Assembly (NCBI GenBank): GCA_013350335.1
Contig: CM023532.1
Location: 34,225,708 to 34,289,707 of the forward strand
Length of the DNA: 64,000 bases
Source: Chimonanthus salicifolius
Taxonomy: Eukaryota > Streptophyta > Magnoliopsida > Laurales > Calycanthaceae
Reading direction: 5' to 3'
Within the stretch, counting starts at the first letter, position 1. Every line of letters begins with the position of its first letter. The notes beneath the pieces are model-generated. The model made no database searches, was not told the origin of the DNA, and was given only the letters and a program-made list of their open reading frames with translations. A program made the position numbers and the translations under genes. This document shows positions 53,664-64,000 of the stretch, in pieces.

Positions 53664-56040
53664 TACTAATCCTATCATCTTTTCTTTATAGCCAGATTTG
53701 TCCTTAAAATGTTGAACTTCTGTCATAGATGTGAATCCTGTGATCAAAGTACCCTGTATATATGTCTCCACCGGCAAACATGCTTGGCTTATCTAATCTA
53801 TATATAGACATCAATGTTCTGGACCTAACTTCTGTTTCCTTTGTTCCAGCTCATTTTATGGATCCTGTGCTATGATTTATTTGATAACTTGTTCTTGCAG
53901 ACCATCTCTTCTCTTTCAGGGCTTTCTTCATAGAGGTTTCGGGTAGATGGGAGAGGACCCTCATAAAGTTCTCTCAATCCCAATCATCCTATAGTTGGTT
54001 TTAGGAGAGAGAGAGAGAGAGAGAGGTTGGACTTTGTTGAGACTCGCAAATATGGAGAGCTCTATTTATTTTAGGTCTATTACGAAGTTGAAAGACTGAC
54101 TGGTTGGGCCTGAGCTGTTTCTTTTTCTTATTCAATAACAGATGGGCTTGGGCTCTTAAGAGAAACACATAAATCTCAATGGGCTTTTTGGGCCCATGAA
54201 CATGTATATCTTTGTATATTTTATTCATAGAATGTTATTAGGAAGACTATTTACTAAAAATTATGAGGTCGAGTCTTAATGGACCTTCAATGGTTTATAA
54301 TTCGAAATCAAATATGGAATTAATGGCTTTTATTATAGTTATTAGCCTATGTAAATTTTAGGTCTACATTCAATTTTTAATGCTACATTAACATAACGCA
54401 AATGAATTAAATTTAAACATATTAATTAATAAGATTTCCCAGGTATTTTTGGGTGCATGACCCTCTTTTCTCTGATAAATCATATTATTTTGAAAATATA
54501 TATTAAATTACTTTAATATTATATCTAAAAATTTGAGAATTATTTGATAATGTCAAACTTCGATCTTAAGATTTAAATTTTTAACCATCAAATGACGAAG
54601 AGGGTTTTATATTTTCTAAGCCAATCCCTACCTTTTCAAAGAGAAAAATGTTGACCTCTCCAATGTAGAGTGAGAATACCATATTCACACACAAATTTAT
54701 TGTCATTATTCCTGGAAAATAAATAATAAAGGATATAATTCTAGCTGCAATCTCTCAAATCCTCTGCTAGAACCACAACAACAAACAAAGATCAAACATG
54801 AAATGCAACAAGTGTTTAAGCAGCTGAGAGCTTGGGAAGGTTTTCATTTTGGTGTTACAGCCGTTACGATTGGTTCATTCGATGCTAATGCTGGTGGTGG
54901 TATGGAATCTTGTTGCACGTCCTGTGAACATAGGCAGTTTTGCTGAACCATATAAAATTGTATGTCCTATGAACATAGACGGTTTTGCTAAACAACGTGA
55001 AACTGTGTGTTCTTGTTTGCTTCGGTGTGATTTCTAATTTGTAATTGTATTAGAAGGGTCTAAATCAACAGAAAGTATAGATTCAAATCATGGCATGGTC
55101 AAAGGAGAGAGAGATTATTTGTTATAAAATCCAAAGAAGTTCAAGAGAGAGAGAGTACCGCATGAGATGATACTGGTAGAAGAAAAATAATATAAAAATT
55201 GATACTTTTCATAACAAGATTTTATGGAATACAACAATTAAACTACAAATCAATCACACTCAAGAATTCAAAGATTTATATGAGTTGGCAAAAGGTTGCC
55301 TACGTCCACGAAGTGTGAAGCACAATTTTATTATGAAGAAAAAACACAAGATAACTGATTAGAAGAATTACCCAACCTTTTTCCTCTGTCCCTTCACCGT
55401 CTCTCCTTTTTTCTCCTCTCTCACCAATAAAGAAAAAACACGAAACTTAAAAAACTTAGAGAGAAAAAATTCCTTATATACAGGGCATTACAAAAAACAC
55501 AAACCGAGCCTGCTAGACTTTACGTAAGCACACCTTGGTTCAATAAGACCTTTTGAGTCAAACCCAATAGAGTTATTGACGTATCTTATTACTTTTCAAA
55601 CAATGACAGGTGGAGAAGAAGATAAGTTTCGTGTAAATCTCTGTATTGTTTTTCCAATAATACTGACATTTAGAAGTTATTTGGAAGCTTACATGCTGTT
55701 AGGATAAACTAGAGTTTTTATTTAAATACGATTTTAAATTAGTATTAATCGTATTTTGTTTAAAATTAGTGTTTGAATTTATCTATGATTTTATGTAATC
55801 TCCTAATGTGTTGAAATCCTTTCTAAGGGTAACAATTGATGCTGTTAAAATGCCATTCTTAACCCTCCTTGCACGCAAAGACAATAATCATCTGTTCTCT
55901 CTGCAGTCCTTCCACACATTATAGGTGAGATAATCTGATGGGCCACACCACGAATGAGAAACTGGCCAAGCAACGGCTATCTTTTTCGAAGTTTAAACCC
56001 TCATTCTTCTGTCTCTCTCCCCGTCTACTCTCCTCTCATG
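53664..56040. other. Intergenic DNA, protease 3' end to GUB_WAK gene
   Basis: The protease 3' UTR begins here. A (GA)n run lies at about 54005-54024. The rest is AT-rich with no supportable gene; open frames of 60-80 codons near 54.0 and 54.9 kb lack motifs. The last 100 bases carry CT-rich leader-like sequence of the next gene. Confidence 0.45.
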
Positions 56041-56200
56041 GCACTCTCTTTCCAGGCGGAAAGCAAAAGCAAACAAAAAAGAAAAGAAAAGATGAAAACA
56101 GAGAATCCCATACCTTCTTTTCCTTGCAGAATCTCACTCTCACTTCTTCTTCACGTAGCTTTGATTTTATTTTTCCTTTTTAATCATCTCCCAATAGACC

Positions 56201-59200
56201 ATGCCATGCTTTCTTTCACCTCTGCTCATGGCTTTTCTCTTCAATTCAGTAAATGGCTCTTCTTCTCTCACCCTTTCCTCTTTTCTTCTCTTTCTATCCT
56301 TCTTCTTCAACTCTATCACAGCCCAATCCACCCTCTGTAGAACCTCCTGCGGCGCCATCCCCATCAAGTACCCTTTTGGCATCGATGATGGCTGTGGTAG
56401 CCCATACTACCGAAACGTCCTCGTCTGCTCCAATTCCAACACTCTTGAATTGAGGACCCCTTCTGGAAGATACCCAGTACATAAAATCCTCTATGACGAT
56501 CCTCACATCGTAGTTTCAGACCCTTCTATGTGGAATTGCCACGATGGTGACCGCTTCCGTACCACCAGACCTTTCAGCCTTGACACCAGCATACATTTCT
56601 CCCTCTCTGCAAAAAATGATTATCTTTTCTTCAATTGCGATCCTGATGCAGTTATAGTCCGGCCTAAAACGAGTTTCTGTGATCGGAATCCTGAGCGGTG
56701 CGACTCATCCTGTGACAGCTCAAGCTACCTCTGTCGCAACATACCCCAGTGCCCATCTTCTCTGGGTCAGAGAACTTCATGCTGTTCGTATTACCCAAAG
56801 GCGACAGAGTCCCTGCGTCTGATGCTAGATCATTGCTCATCGTATACAAGTGTGTATTGGAGAGTTGTGGGCACAGTGCCGCCAAATGATCAGGTTCCAG
56901 AGTATGGGATTCGGATCGATTTTGAAATTCCAGTGACTACCAATTGCCTTCAATGTCAGGATGCTTCAAAGGGTGGAGGAACATGTGGATTCGATACTCA
57001 ATCACAGAGTTTCCTGTGTCTCTGTGATGAAAGAAATGCAACATCTTATTGTACAGGTATACTGTTTCGATTGTTTGAGCTTTACAATCCTTCCGCTTTT
57101 CCCATTTGTCATTTTTTATAACTCTGTTTGATCCTCTGATAGCTTGATGTTTTAAATTAGCATGTAATTTAGGCATGCCTTTTAATCCATATCAATATCA
57201 AACTGTGCAAATGGCCTGATGAGGAAGTAAGAAGTTTAGTTACGTGGGACACTGTTTGTGCGACTAATCTACCATGAGTGTTTGATCATGGCGCTTATGA
57301 TGATGACATGGGATGAAAATATTCAAGTAATCAGTTTGGTAATTTCTTGATAGGAGAAACTATATAAGAATGACATCATGCTGCATTGTCAGTTTCTCCT
57401 ACTCCCGAGGAAGATGGTTTCTACCAAAAATTTCTATTACTAAACCATTGCAATTTCTCCTAAAAGCTTTCTCATAATCAAACCAGCCTGTGACATGCCT
57501 TACATTGCAACTCACTCTTTTGCAGATTGAAAATCGGCATGTGATTCGTATTTATTGATTCCGTAGGTCTTGATACGTATCCATTAATTGAGATAGGAAA
57601 TGGCCGTTAGGACCTGGGTATCCATCCCAAAAGACTAACCTATTAGGTGGAGTGACCGAAGTCCTTTATAAATCTCTATATCTCCCTCCTACACTTCCAA
57701 TGTGGGACTCGTTTGCCAGCCCCAACAATCTCCCACTCAAACGAGCCCAGCCAACTCTTCCACCTAGGGGATCTCCTGAGTCCACATGACATAACTTGAA
57801 ACCTGACTCTGATACCACTTATTAAGACTTGGGTATCTATCTCAAAAGACTAGCCTATTAGGTGGAGTTATCCAAGTCCTTTATAAATCCCTAGATCTCC
57901 CTCTACACTTCCAATGTGGGAGTCGTTTGCCAGCCCCGACATTGGCTTGATAAAGATTGAGACAACACTTGTGTATAGTATTTGTAACAAAATGAACTGT
58001 TGAGATGGTTTTGGTCTGTGCCCATTTTCTTCATCACCACCACCAAAGGCATTTTCCCATCTATCTACAGGACAGGTTTATGAGTTCAAATCCTATCTAC
58101 TAGATCAATACTACATTGATTTTTACTCTCCAGTCTAATATGTCCATCAATCTAATCCCATTCCTTCTACTTTAATCCTTCAATTCTTCATACTTCAAGT
58201 GTTTTCTCATGCTATAGACATATGCCTAAACCATGTTAAAAATACCAGTTCCTCACCTGCTCTTACACTGCTTCTTTCTGTTTGCAAAGAGCCAAACAGC
58301 TCACCAATTGATAAACTTTCTTTGATCGTTTCCTCATCCTCTTCTTCATCAAGAGATAATGTTATGGGGAGTCATTTTCACCTGTTAGCTAGGTATATCC
58401 AATGGACTTAAGTAGAGGCTTTCACTCTACATGAACAATAATTCAAACCGAGAAAAGATTCCATTCACAAAACCCTGTTTTTGCTAGATCACCAGCCCAA
58501 TGACACTTGCTCCTTTGTGACTGATCTTTTTGCAGACCCATTTTGTTCTTTTGTTTTTAAATTTCTGCATTTTCTTGGATATGAACTCATGCCAAACAAG
58601 CCACTGTGGTCCAAACGATTGACAGTGACTCGAAGTGTGACACAATATTAGGAGATGTAATGGACAGTGAAATGGTTGATGAAATTCATCAATGAGTTAA
58701 TGATAAAGGGCCTAATTTCACGCATTCCATCAGCTCTAGAGTTTTTGGCGTATTGGTCATGCCCTAAACAATTGGTACCAGAGCGGGTTGCATATCCTGT
58801 GTTGAAATCTTGGTGAGGCAGCAAGAGGTAAAAGGGGCCATCTAAAGCTGCAGCATGGTAGTTGTGATGTGAGGAATTATCGATGAGGGAAAGTGTGTTG
58901 GAAATTCATCAATGAGTTAGGATAAAGGGCCTGATTTCATGCATGTCATTTGCACCGGAGCTTTTGCCAATGAGTTGAGGAAGATGTCAGTATCCTATTG
59001 ATGTGAATATGTAATCTGGAAATCATCCATTCTGCCATTTTCTTTTTCAGATTGTCTGGTCTAATCTCAGACGCTTAGGTCGACTGTGCTACCCATAATG
59101 CATTGATTTGGGTTCGAACCTGTAACTGCTTTACTTATCCATTGCACCAACACTAGTTTAATTCAAATAGCAGAGCAAATTATGTTTTCCTCATTATATG

Positions 59201-60212
59201 GAAAGGATTATATGGGATAAAAGAGATTCAACTAATCAGATGAAGAAAATTTAATTCCTTTTCTCTGTCTAATTGTGGTATAGTCTCACCATCACAGAAT
59301 CTGGGTTCCTTACATTCCATCCTCCACTTGGTAACAACAATAGTTTAAAGTACACTGTTTTTGCTCTGATGCTCAAAATGATTCTGAGAAGAATAATGAC
59401 CAACCCCAGTGTCAAAATGGCTAGAGAATGGTGAAAATGGTGAAAATGACTACATTAATTCTACAAAAATATTTAATATTTAACATTTATTCAGATTTGA
59501 AGTACACCCAAAAACATGCTTAATTTGGTTAAAATATATATTACGCTACTTGTTTTGCATAAATTTTCTAAGTGCCAACTGATTGTAATATGGTTTTTTT
59601 TTTGGCAGATCGGACCTTATCTCAGCATAGAAGTAGCATCGGAGTGATTGCAGGTGAGAGGCAACATGGAGTTGAAACTCTTAGAAAATCAAGACTTGAT
59701 AAAATTTTTGAAGTAGAACTCACTCTCAAAGGCTAGTCATTGAGAGAAGGGTGCCTCAAGTGTTATATAGAGTCATTGGTTTATCAAATTAGGCTATGTG
59801 GGACTCTCTTGTCACTTCACACTCTCCCTCATGTGCAACTGCTCACCCTGACTTATGTGTAGCGGCTGCACGTGGACCCTGTTCTGATACCATGTTAGAA
59901 AATCAAGACTTGATAACATTCTTGAGGTAGAACTCACTCTCAAAAAGTTAGTTATTGAGAGAAGGGTGCCTCAAGTGTTATATATAGTCATTGGTTTATC
60001 AAATTAGACGATATAAATGGGGACTCTCTTGCCACTTTAGATTGGGGATATGATTGGGTCCTTAAATCTTCTTTTAATTTCATGCAGGAACAACAACTGC
60101 TGCTTCTATTGGAACTATTGCTGTTGGAGCTGTGATATGGTATTTGAAGAAGATGAGAAAAAACAAGGTGGTAACATGTGGGGTTCAGAGCAATGAGAAC
60201 AGGCTATTTTGA
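56201..60212 (+). CDS. GUB_WAK-domain single-pass membrane protein, no kinase
   Basis: Three exons: join(56201..57056,59609..59653,60088..60212), 341 residues from the first ATG, or 332 from the in-frame ATG at 56228. A signal peptide (SSFLLFLSFFFNSITA) is followed by a cysteine-rich wall-associated-kinase-type galacturonan-binding domain: LCRTSCGAIPIKYPFGIDDG, NVLVCSNSNTLEL, then a second Cys-rich part (NCLQCQDASKGGGTCGFD, FLCLCDERNATSYC). Short exon 2 gives DRTLSQHRSS. Exon 3 encodes a membrane helix (about 298-320) and a 21-residue basic tail ending TCGVQSNENRLF. In WAK/LRK10L kinases a kinase domain would follow; here a stop follows at once, as in the kinase-less plant relatives I recall. 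Pectin or wall binding is inferred from the family. Both introns carry TRIM insertions. Confidence 0.88.
57605..57941 (-). mobile_element. TRIM element 1 in GUB_WAK intron 1
   Basis: Two near-identical terminal repeats, 57605-57727 and 57820-57941, read on the minus strand as TGTYGGGGCTGGCAAACG ... TATAAAGGACTT ... CCAAGTCYTAA. Just inside the 5' repeat is TGGTATCAGAGTCAGG, complementary to initiator tRNA-Met (primer binding site). The internal part is only about 92 bp. The flanks ATGGC and TTGGC match at 4 of 5 bases. No genes, so it moves in trans. A degraded relative is at 62.4-62.7 kb. Confidence 0.82.
58673..58990 (+). mobile_element. TRIM-like element 3 in GUB_WAK intron 1
   Basis: An LTR-like block ending GTATTGGTCATGCCCTAAACA (58770) is followed by TTGGTACCAGAGCGGG, a variant tRNA-Met primer-binding site. 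A second copy of the block (TGTTGGAAATTCATCAATGA, then ATAAAGGGCCTGATTTCA) begins near 58893. The repeats diverge, so it is old. Limits are approximate. An LTR scrap of the same type is at about 39.16 kb. Confidence 0.6.
59679..60039 (-). mobile_element. TRIM element 2 filling GUB_WAK intron 2
   Basis: Terminal repeats 59679-59819 and 59893-60039 share TTAGAAAATCAAGACTTGAT, GTAGAACTCACTCTCAAA, GAGAGAAGGGTGCCTCAAGT and TCATTGGTTTATCAAATTAG. On the minus strand TGGTATCAGAAC (59881-59892) directly follows the end CTAACA, a textbook primer-binding site. The internal part is 73 bp. It makes up 361 of the 434 bases of intron 2, starting 25 bases after the donor and ending about 48 bases before the acceptor. 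Confidence 0.85.
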
Positions 60213-60474
60213 ATGCAGAGTAACAGTTCTATCATTGTTATTAAAATTATTATTTTGTCCTACCTTACTGAAGATGTTTCTGTCCTAAAGATAAATCTAG
60301 AGTGGGCTTTTACAGTACTACTGATTTGGAGTTTTGCCATCTTCTGTTTTGTCTTGACCTACTTCCAAGGGAGAGAGAGAGAAATGAATTTGTTCTTTAA
60401 TCCTTTTTTATGAGCTTTCATTAATATATGATCAACAATGATTTCTCCAGTTTAGGAAACAATGTGTGAAATGA

Positions 60475-60480
60475 AATAAA
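60475..60480 (+). terminator. Likely polyadenylation signal of the GUB_WAK gene
   Basis: AATAAA 263 bp after the stop codon, followed by a T/C-rich stretch. Confidence 0.45.
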
Positions 60481-60664
60481 TTGTTCCTTCTTCTCTTCTT
60501 TATATTCATTAGTCCCAATGTTTTATAGTTATGATTTGCGTGACCAAGGAATGCAGTCACACGATTACGATCGTGTATGAATATGGACTCAAGTCATTAA
60601 AATTAGCATAGATCTTCTAAAGGATCCCACAACTTAACTCAAAGTGGGGCCCACAATAGGAGTG

Positions 60665-60807
60665 CATGGGTGAAACTCGGGTCAGGTTTTGATCCGACCC
60701 CATGACCAAAATCGAGAAATCATGCCACTTGGGTCAACGGATCGGATCGGATTGAGAAGACAGAAACCCGTATAGAATTCGCATCGGGTCGAATTTTCTC
60801 AGCTCTA
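60665..60807. mobile_element. hAT-type MITE, family B, deleted copy
   Basis: CATGGGTGAAACTCGGGTCA followed by GTTTTGATCCGACCC and CGGATCGGATTGAGAAGACA matches the reverse complement of the right half of the 4.3-4.7 kb copy. The right end CGAATTTTCTCAGCTCTA matches that copy's left end. It is an internal-deletion derivative without a clear duplication. Confidence 0.55.
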
Positions 60808-62427
60808 AGTAAAAGAGTATGTGATGATCATTTTCTTCCAATTTAGCTATAAAAAAATTGAGTCATTGGACTAAGATTTTTTTTATCTTGGAGGTGAGTT
60901 ATTTAGACCTGAGCCTTTGGCCTAAAGAAATTGGGTGTGCACTCAGATTCTACTCAAACTATCAATTAAAAAGTTTCTTACAACTGCACTTGTTGTCTCA
61001 TCCTTAAAAATAAAATTTTGAAATTTAAATTTGACTCAAAATTTAATTGAATTGGATAATTCAAATTTAACTTAGTATTTTTTTTAAATCACAATAAAAC
61101 TCAAGCGACTTTGACGGTTTTAAAATTGAATCGAGTCAAGTCAAACTAACTAGATAAAAAAATTAAATATTTAATCAGAAAAGTGATATCTTGAAGCAAC
61201 CACGTGGGCTAGTGAAACAAGTACTTCAATTGTAGCTGTTTGAAATCGAAACATGTGATAAGAGCACCTTTGGTGGTATAAACCCTAATTTCAGTATTAG
61301 AACATGTGATTTACACAGCATTGGTGGCAATTGGTCAACTTATAAAAATACCGTACGTCCATTTTAAGCCTTCTTTTCCAGTTTTCTCTTATCTTAAGAG
61401 GCACGTTTCATTGTAGAAAACTAAAGATGAAATGGGGCATTAAACTAGCTTTACTAGCGTAAGATGTGAATTAGGGATTTCGTACAGAGTTGATTATTAA
61501 TATTATTCCATGTAATTAGCATAAGATGTGATTTTTTCTGCTGCTGCCGGATCTTCTTCAAAGCGTTAGATCTAAATGGATTTTTCACTTTTGCACCTAG
61601 GATCGACACCACCATAGTCAACTCTGGCCCACCTCTCTACGCCTAAGGAAGACCTTGGGTTTCGGTCAATGGTGGGACCCCTTTGACTGGTTTTTCTGCC
61701 GTGCATCTCTACCGCACTGCCCAAAACCCATTTTTGGGACATTTTCAGCCAGATCGGCTGGCTCTGGGACTGCATCTCCATCAAACCAACACTATTGATG
61801 TCACCCCTGCATTGGCTTCGATCGCACCCAGTGGGCCCCACCTTCCATCAACGGTGAGCCCCCTTCTCTTCCTCTTCCTCTTCCATCCGCTGCCTAATAA
61901 CACCACAAACCAGCCATTCGTTCGATGTATAGTCCTAATGAAAAAAAATAAAAGGAGGTATTTGGCTGATGCGGTGGTTTTAAGTAGAAGGGCAAAAAGA
62001 TAAATTCTATCTAAAATCTGAAATCGGGTTTCTCGGAGTAGAAAAGTCGGGTGTCTATATGGCTACCCTTAATTATTTGTGTAATTACATTTGAAGGCAA
62101 ATGTATTGATGGGTTTTTGGTAATGACCTTTTAAAGGCAAGTGAAAGAATCTAACTTCGACAAAAATGAGATGATTATAGCTCTTTGGAGGCCATGGGCT
62201 AATTGGGTATATATATATATATTAGTAGATTGTTAATCTTTTGTATTTATTTATGCACGAGAAAAATAATATTAATCTTGTTCTTTTGTACATTTGTTAA
62301 TATTCAAGTATCGAAAAATACACTAATATTATTGTTATAAAAAATACTGATGTTTTTATTGTTTTTCCAAAAAAAAAATAATATTTACATTCATTAATTC
62401 ATGCATAACTTTTTAATAAATTAGTGT
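60808..62427. other. Intergenic DNA, no gene supported
   Basis: A less AT-rich part at about 61.55-61.95 kb has overlapping open frames on both strands (89 and 106 codons) with no known motif. An (AT)n run lies at about 62208-62222. Confidence 0.4.
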
Positions 62428-62713
62428 ATGATAGTCTTTTATAAATCTCTAAATCTCCATCTATACTTTCAATGTGGATTTGTTTGCAACCCCAATAACC
62501 CCCCTAGAACGAGGCCGACCATCTCGTTTGCATAAGGGATCTCCTGAGTTCACATGAGGTAGTCTGAGATCTGGCTCTGATATGACTTATTAGAACTTGG
62601 ATATCCATCCCAAAAGACAGGTTTATTACGTGGAGTGGCTCAAATCCTTTATAAATTGCTTGATCTCTCTTTACACTTTTAACGTGAGACTCGTCCGTAG
62701 CCCCAACTCGACA
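62428..62713 (-). mobile_element. Degraded copy of TRIM 1 family
   Basis: CTTTTATAAATCTCTAAATC and GGGATCTCCTGAGTTCACAT and CATCCCAAAAGACAGGTTTA match the element at 57.6-57.9 kb in the same order and orientation. The primer site is mutated (TCTGATATGA for TCTGATACCA) and the left repeat is truncated. The right repeat spans about 62587-62713. Confidence 0.7.
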
Positions 62714-62910
62714 ATCACAAGATTAAAATAAGATGAAATGAGAGGCATGGTAAAGTTTTATACAACATGGTATTTGTAAATACGTACATTAACTTTAAAA
62801 AATATAATTACGCAAATACATTTTGGCAAAAGCTCTCAACACACAATAAGAAACAAGTAGAAAATGAAGTGAGATCAGCCCCAAAAGATCATAATGTGGC
62901 CTTTTATTGA

Positions 62911-62916
62911 TTTATT
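62911..62916 (-). terminator. Likely polyadenylation signal of the STIG1-like gene
   Basis: AATAAA on the minus strand 33-38 bp after the stop codon; a second copy lies 8 bp further on. This is close to the stop but usable in plants. Confidence 0.45.
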
Positions 62917-62948
62917 GTATACGAATGAATAGAGTCCTCTAAACCCTT

Positions 62949-63383
62949 CTACGCGTAGTTGCAGAAGCCATATATACAGTATTCCCCTTTGTCGCACCTC
63001 TTATTACATCCACCGCAGTGTCTCTTATCAAAGGCCAGATACACACATTGCCCTCTGCAACAATCTGTTGTGAACTTGCAATTGTACCCACAAGCTCCAC
63101 AATTCTGGTGATCAGTCTTCAAATTGACGCACTTGTTCCGGCAACAGTCTGGACCGGGGCTTCCGGCGGTCAGGCAAATGCTCGGGTTCCTGCGACAGTT
63201 ATAGGCTCTGGGATTCGTCGTAGCGAGGAAGCGGCTAACCTTGCCAGGAGAAGATATGGAGTTTTGAGGGACTGAGATGAGTTTTTTATCTTCTTCTTCT
63301 TCCTCTCCGACAGTTGCGTTCATGCCTGCTGCCATGAGAACCATGGCTAGTGCCATGATGAAGAAGGTGGTGACCAACTTCAT
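62949..63383 (-). CDS. STIG1-like secreted cysteine-rich protein
   Basis: Single exon, 144 residues. STIG1 proteins are small secreted peptides of stigma, nectary and other tissues; tomato LeSTIG1 promotes pollen-tube growth by binding pollen receptor kinases and lipids. Seen here: a signal peptide (about 1-23, FFIMALAMVLMAAGMNATVG), an acidic spacer with EEEEEDKK, then a conserved domain with 16 cysteines from NCRRNPSIC to YCIYGFC. It includes CCRNKCVNLKTDHQNCGACG, DCCRGQC and RHCGGCNKRCDKG, the repeated CxxCxxxC pattern of the family. Length fits family members (about 130-160). The start is supported by the signal peptide and a TATA box 113 bp upstream. Tissue of action cannot be told from sequence. 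Confidence 0.95.
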   Translation of the reverse strand: MKLVTTFFIMALAMVLMAAGMNATVGEEEEEDKKLISVPQNSISSPGKVSRFLATTNPRAYNCRRNPSICLTAGSPGPDCCRNKCVNLKTDHQNCGACGYNCKFTTDCCRGQCVYLAFDKRHCGGCNKRCDKGEYCIYGFCNYA

Positions 63384-63495
63384 GGCGATTACTTCAGGCA
63401 GGTCTGAGGAAGAAGAAGAAGTATTGAATTGAGAGAAATTTGGAGAGGAAATTTAAAATCTAAGATGGTGGGGATGGAGAAGAAGGTGATGGGAT

Positions 63496-63502
63496 TTTTA
63501 TA
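63496..63502 (-). promoter_or_regulatory. TATA box of the STIG1-like gene
   Basis: TATAAAA on the minus strand, 113 bp upstream of the start codon, followed by a purine-rich leader. Confidence 0.6.
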
Positions 63503-64000
63503 GGAGAATTTGTGAGGGAGTTGACGCGAGAGAAGCGGTTGCCTACGGTTTGCTCCACCATTTCTCATAATTAATATACAAAAGAAATATAAAGCCGCTG
63601 GTTCAAGTAAAGGGTCGGTGTGTGATCTTTCCAGCTTTGTAAGAATTCAAGTTCATTTAAATAAAAAAAGGAACGTAGAAGTACGGAGAGTGGAGAGAGT
63701 TGGAAAGAAGAAATTCTAAATGTAGAAACATGGCATTTAAGTGACCAGAACTTTCTTTAATCATTAAATAGAACTTCTTTAGTTGATTTCTTCTGTGATT
63801 TTTAAATAAATTTTACGTTATCACCATGATCACTATGTAAAAAAAATCTTCAATTAAATATGAGACTAATTTTATGTGTATAAATCTTTCAATCTACCGA
63901 GAGTAATTTGTTGGGATTCAGTCTAAATCGAATTCAAGTATCATGAAAATCACCTTTATTGAATCATATAAATCTTTACTTTTAAATGCTACAAAGTTTA
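63503..64000. other. Upstream flank of STIG1-like gene
   Basis: AT-rich, no gene. At 63840-63990 the plus strand has gagactaattttatgtgtata then tcaatctaccgagagtaatt, which resembles the tail part of SINE family B or C, cut by the window end. Confidence 0.35.

Noticed and set aside
54001..54228. 75-codon minus-strand frame
   Set aside because: It starts inside a (GA)n microsatellite region and has no motif.
61572..62003. Overlapping frames of 89 and 106 codons
   Set aside because: A less AT-rich stretch gives long frames on both strands by chance. No motif or start context supports either.
63018..63275. 85-codon plus-strand frame
   Set aside because: Antisense shadow of the STIG1-like gene.

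Overview
The window is nuclear DNA of a flowering plant. It is AT-rich, its genes have GT–AG introns, and its families are plant families: PM19-like, STIG1-like, a phytepsin with a plant-specific insert, an ABA-type MAPKKK and a GUB_WAK extracellular domain. The repeats are SINEs, RTE and L1 LINEs, TRIMs, and hAT and Mutator MITEs. The species cannot be fixed from this stretch.

Seven protein-coding genes can be built from start to stop with consistent reading phase across every splice. From left to right they are: an SRP40-like Lys/Glu/Ser-rich protein (minus, 3 exons, about 18.6-20.1 kb); a MAPKKK17/18-type kinase (plus, intronless as read, about 30.4-31.9 kb); a BAP31-like ER protein (minus, 2 exons, 34.0-37.5 kb); an AWPM-19/PM19-like four-pass membrane protein (plus, 4 exons, 39.7-42.2 kb); a vacuolar aspartic proteinase (plus, 13 coding exons plus a probable 5' UTR exon, 46.7-53.7 kb); a GUB_WAK-domain single-pass membrane protein without a kinase (plus, 3 exons, 56.2-60.2 kb); and a STIG1-like secreted cysteine-rich protein (minus, single exon, 62.9-63.4 kb). 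They are unrelated housekeeping, stress or secretory genes with separate promoters. CACGTG G-box/ABRE cores lie upstream of the kinase, the SRP40-like gene and the BAP31 gene.

The first 18 kb holds no intact gene. It contains two copies of a tRNA-like SINE (one split by a hAT MITE), a 75-bp duplication, a dead RTE LINE, a 531-bp tandem duplication and the 3' part of an L1 LINE on the minus strand. The 20.4-30 kb stretch is repeat-rich and dominated by a small non-autonomous hAT family carrying ATATCGGCCGATAT palindromes, with nested SINE and LTR/TRIM pieces. The 42.9-45.6 kb stretch holds a 91-bp hAT MITE, a 351-bp solo LTR-like element and a 193-bp Mutator-like MITE, the first two with perfect target-site duplications and the third with a perfect 10-bp flanking repeat. 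It also holds a 150-bp tandem array whose unit resembles the head of a SINE. The introns of the GUB_WAK gene have been colonised by three miniature LTR elements (TRIMs).

No new multi-gene system is evident. The most unusual material is the repeat biology: palindromic hAT MITEs, nested insertions that let relative ages be read, a SINE-derived satellite and TRIM-filled introns. Exon boundaries, TIRs and target-site duplications were worked out by hand from the sequence. Family names rest on remembered family motifs, without any database search.
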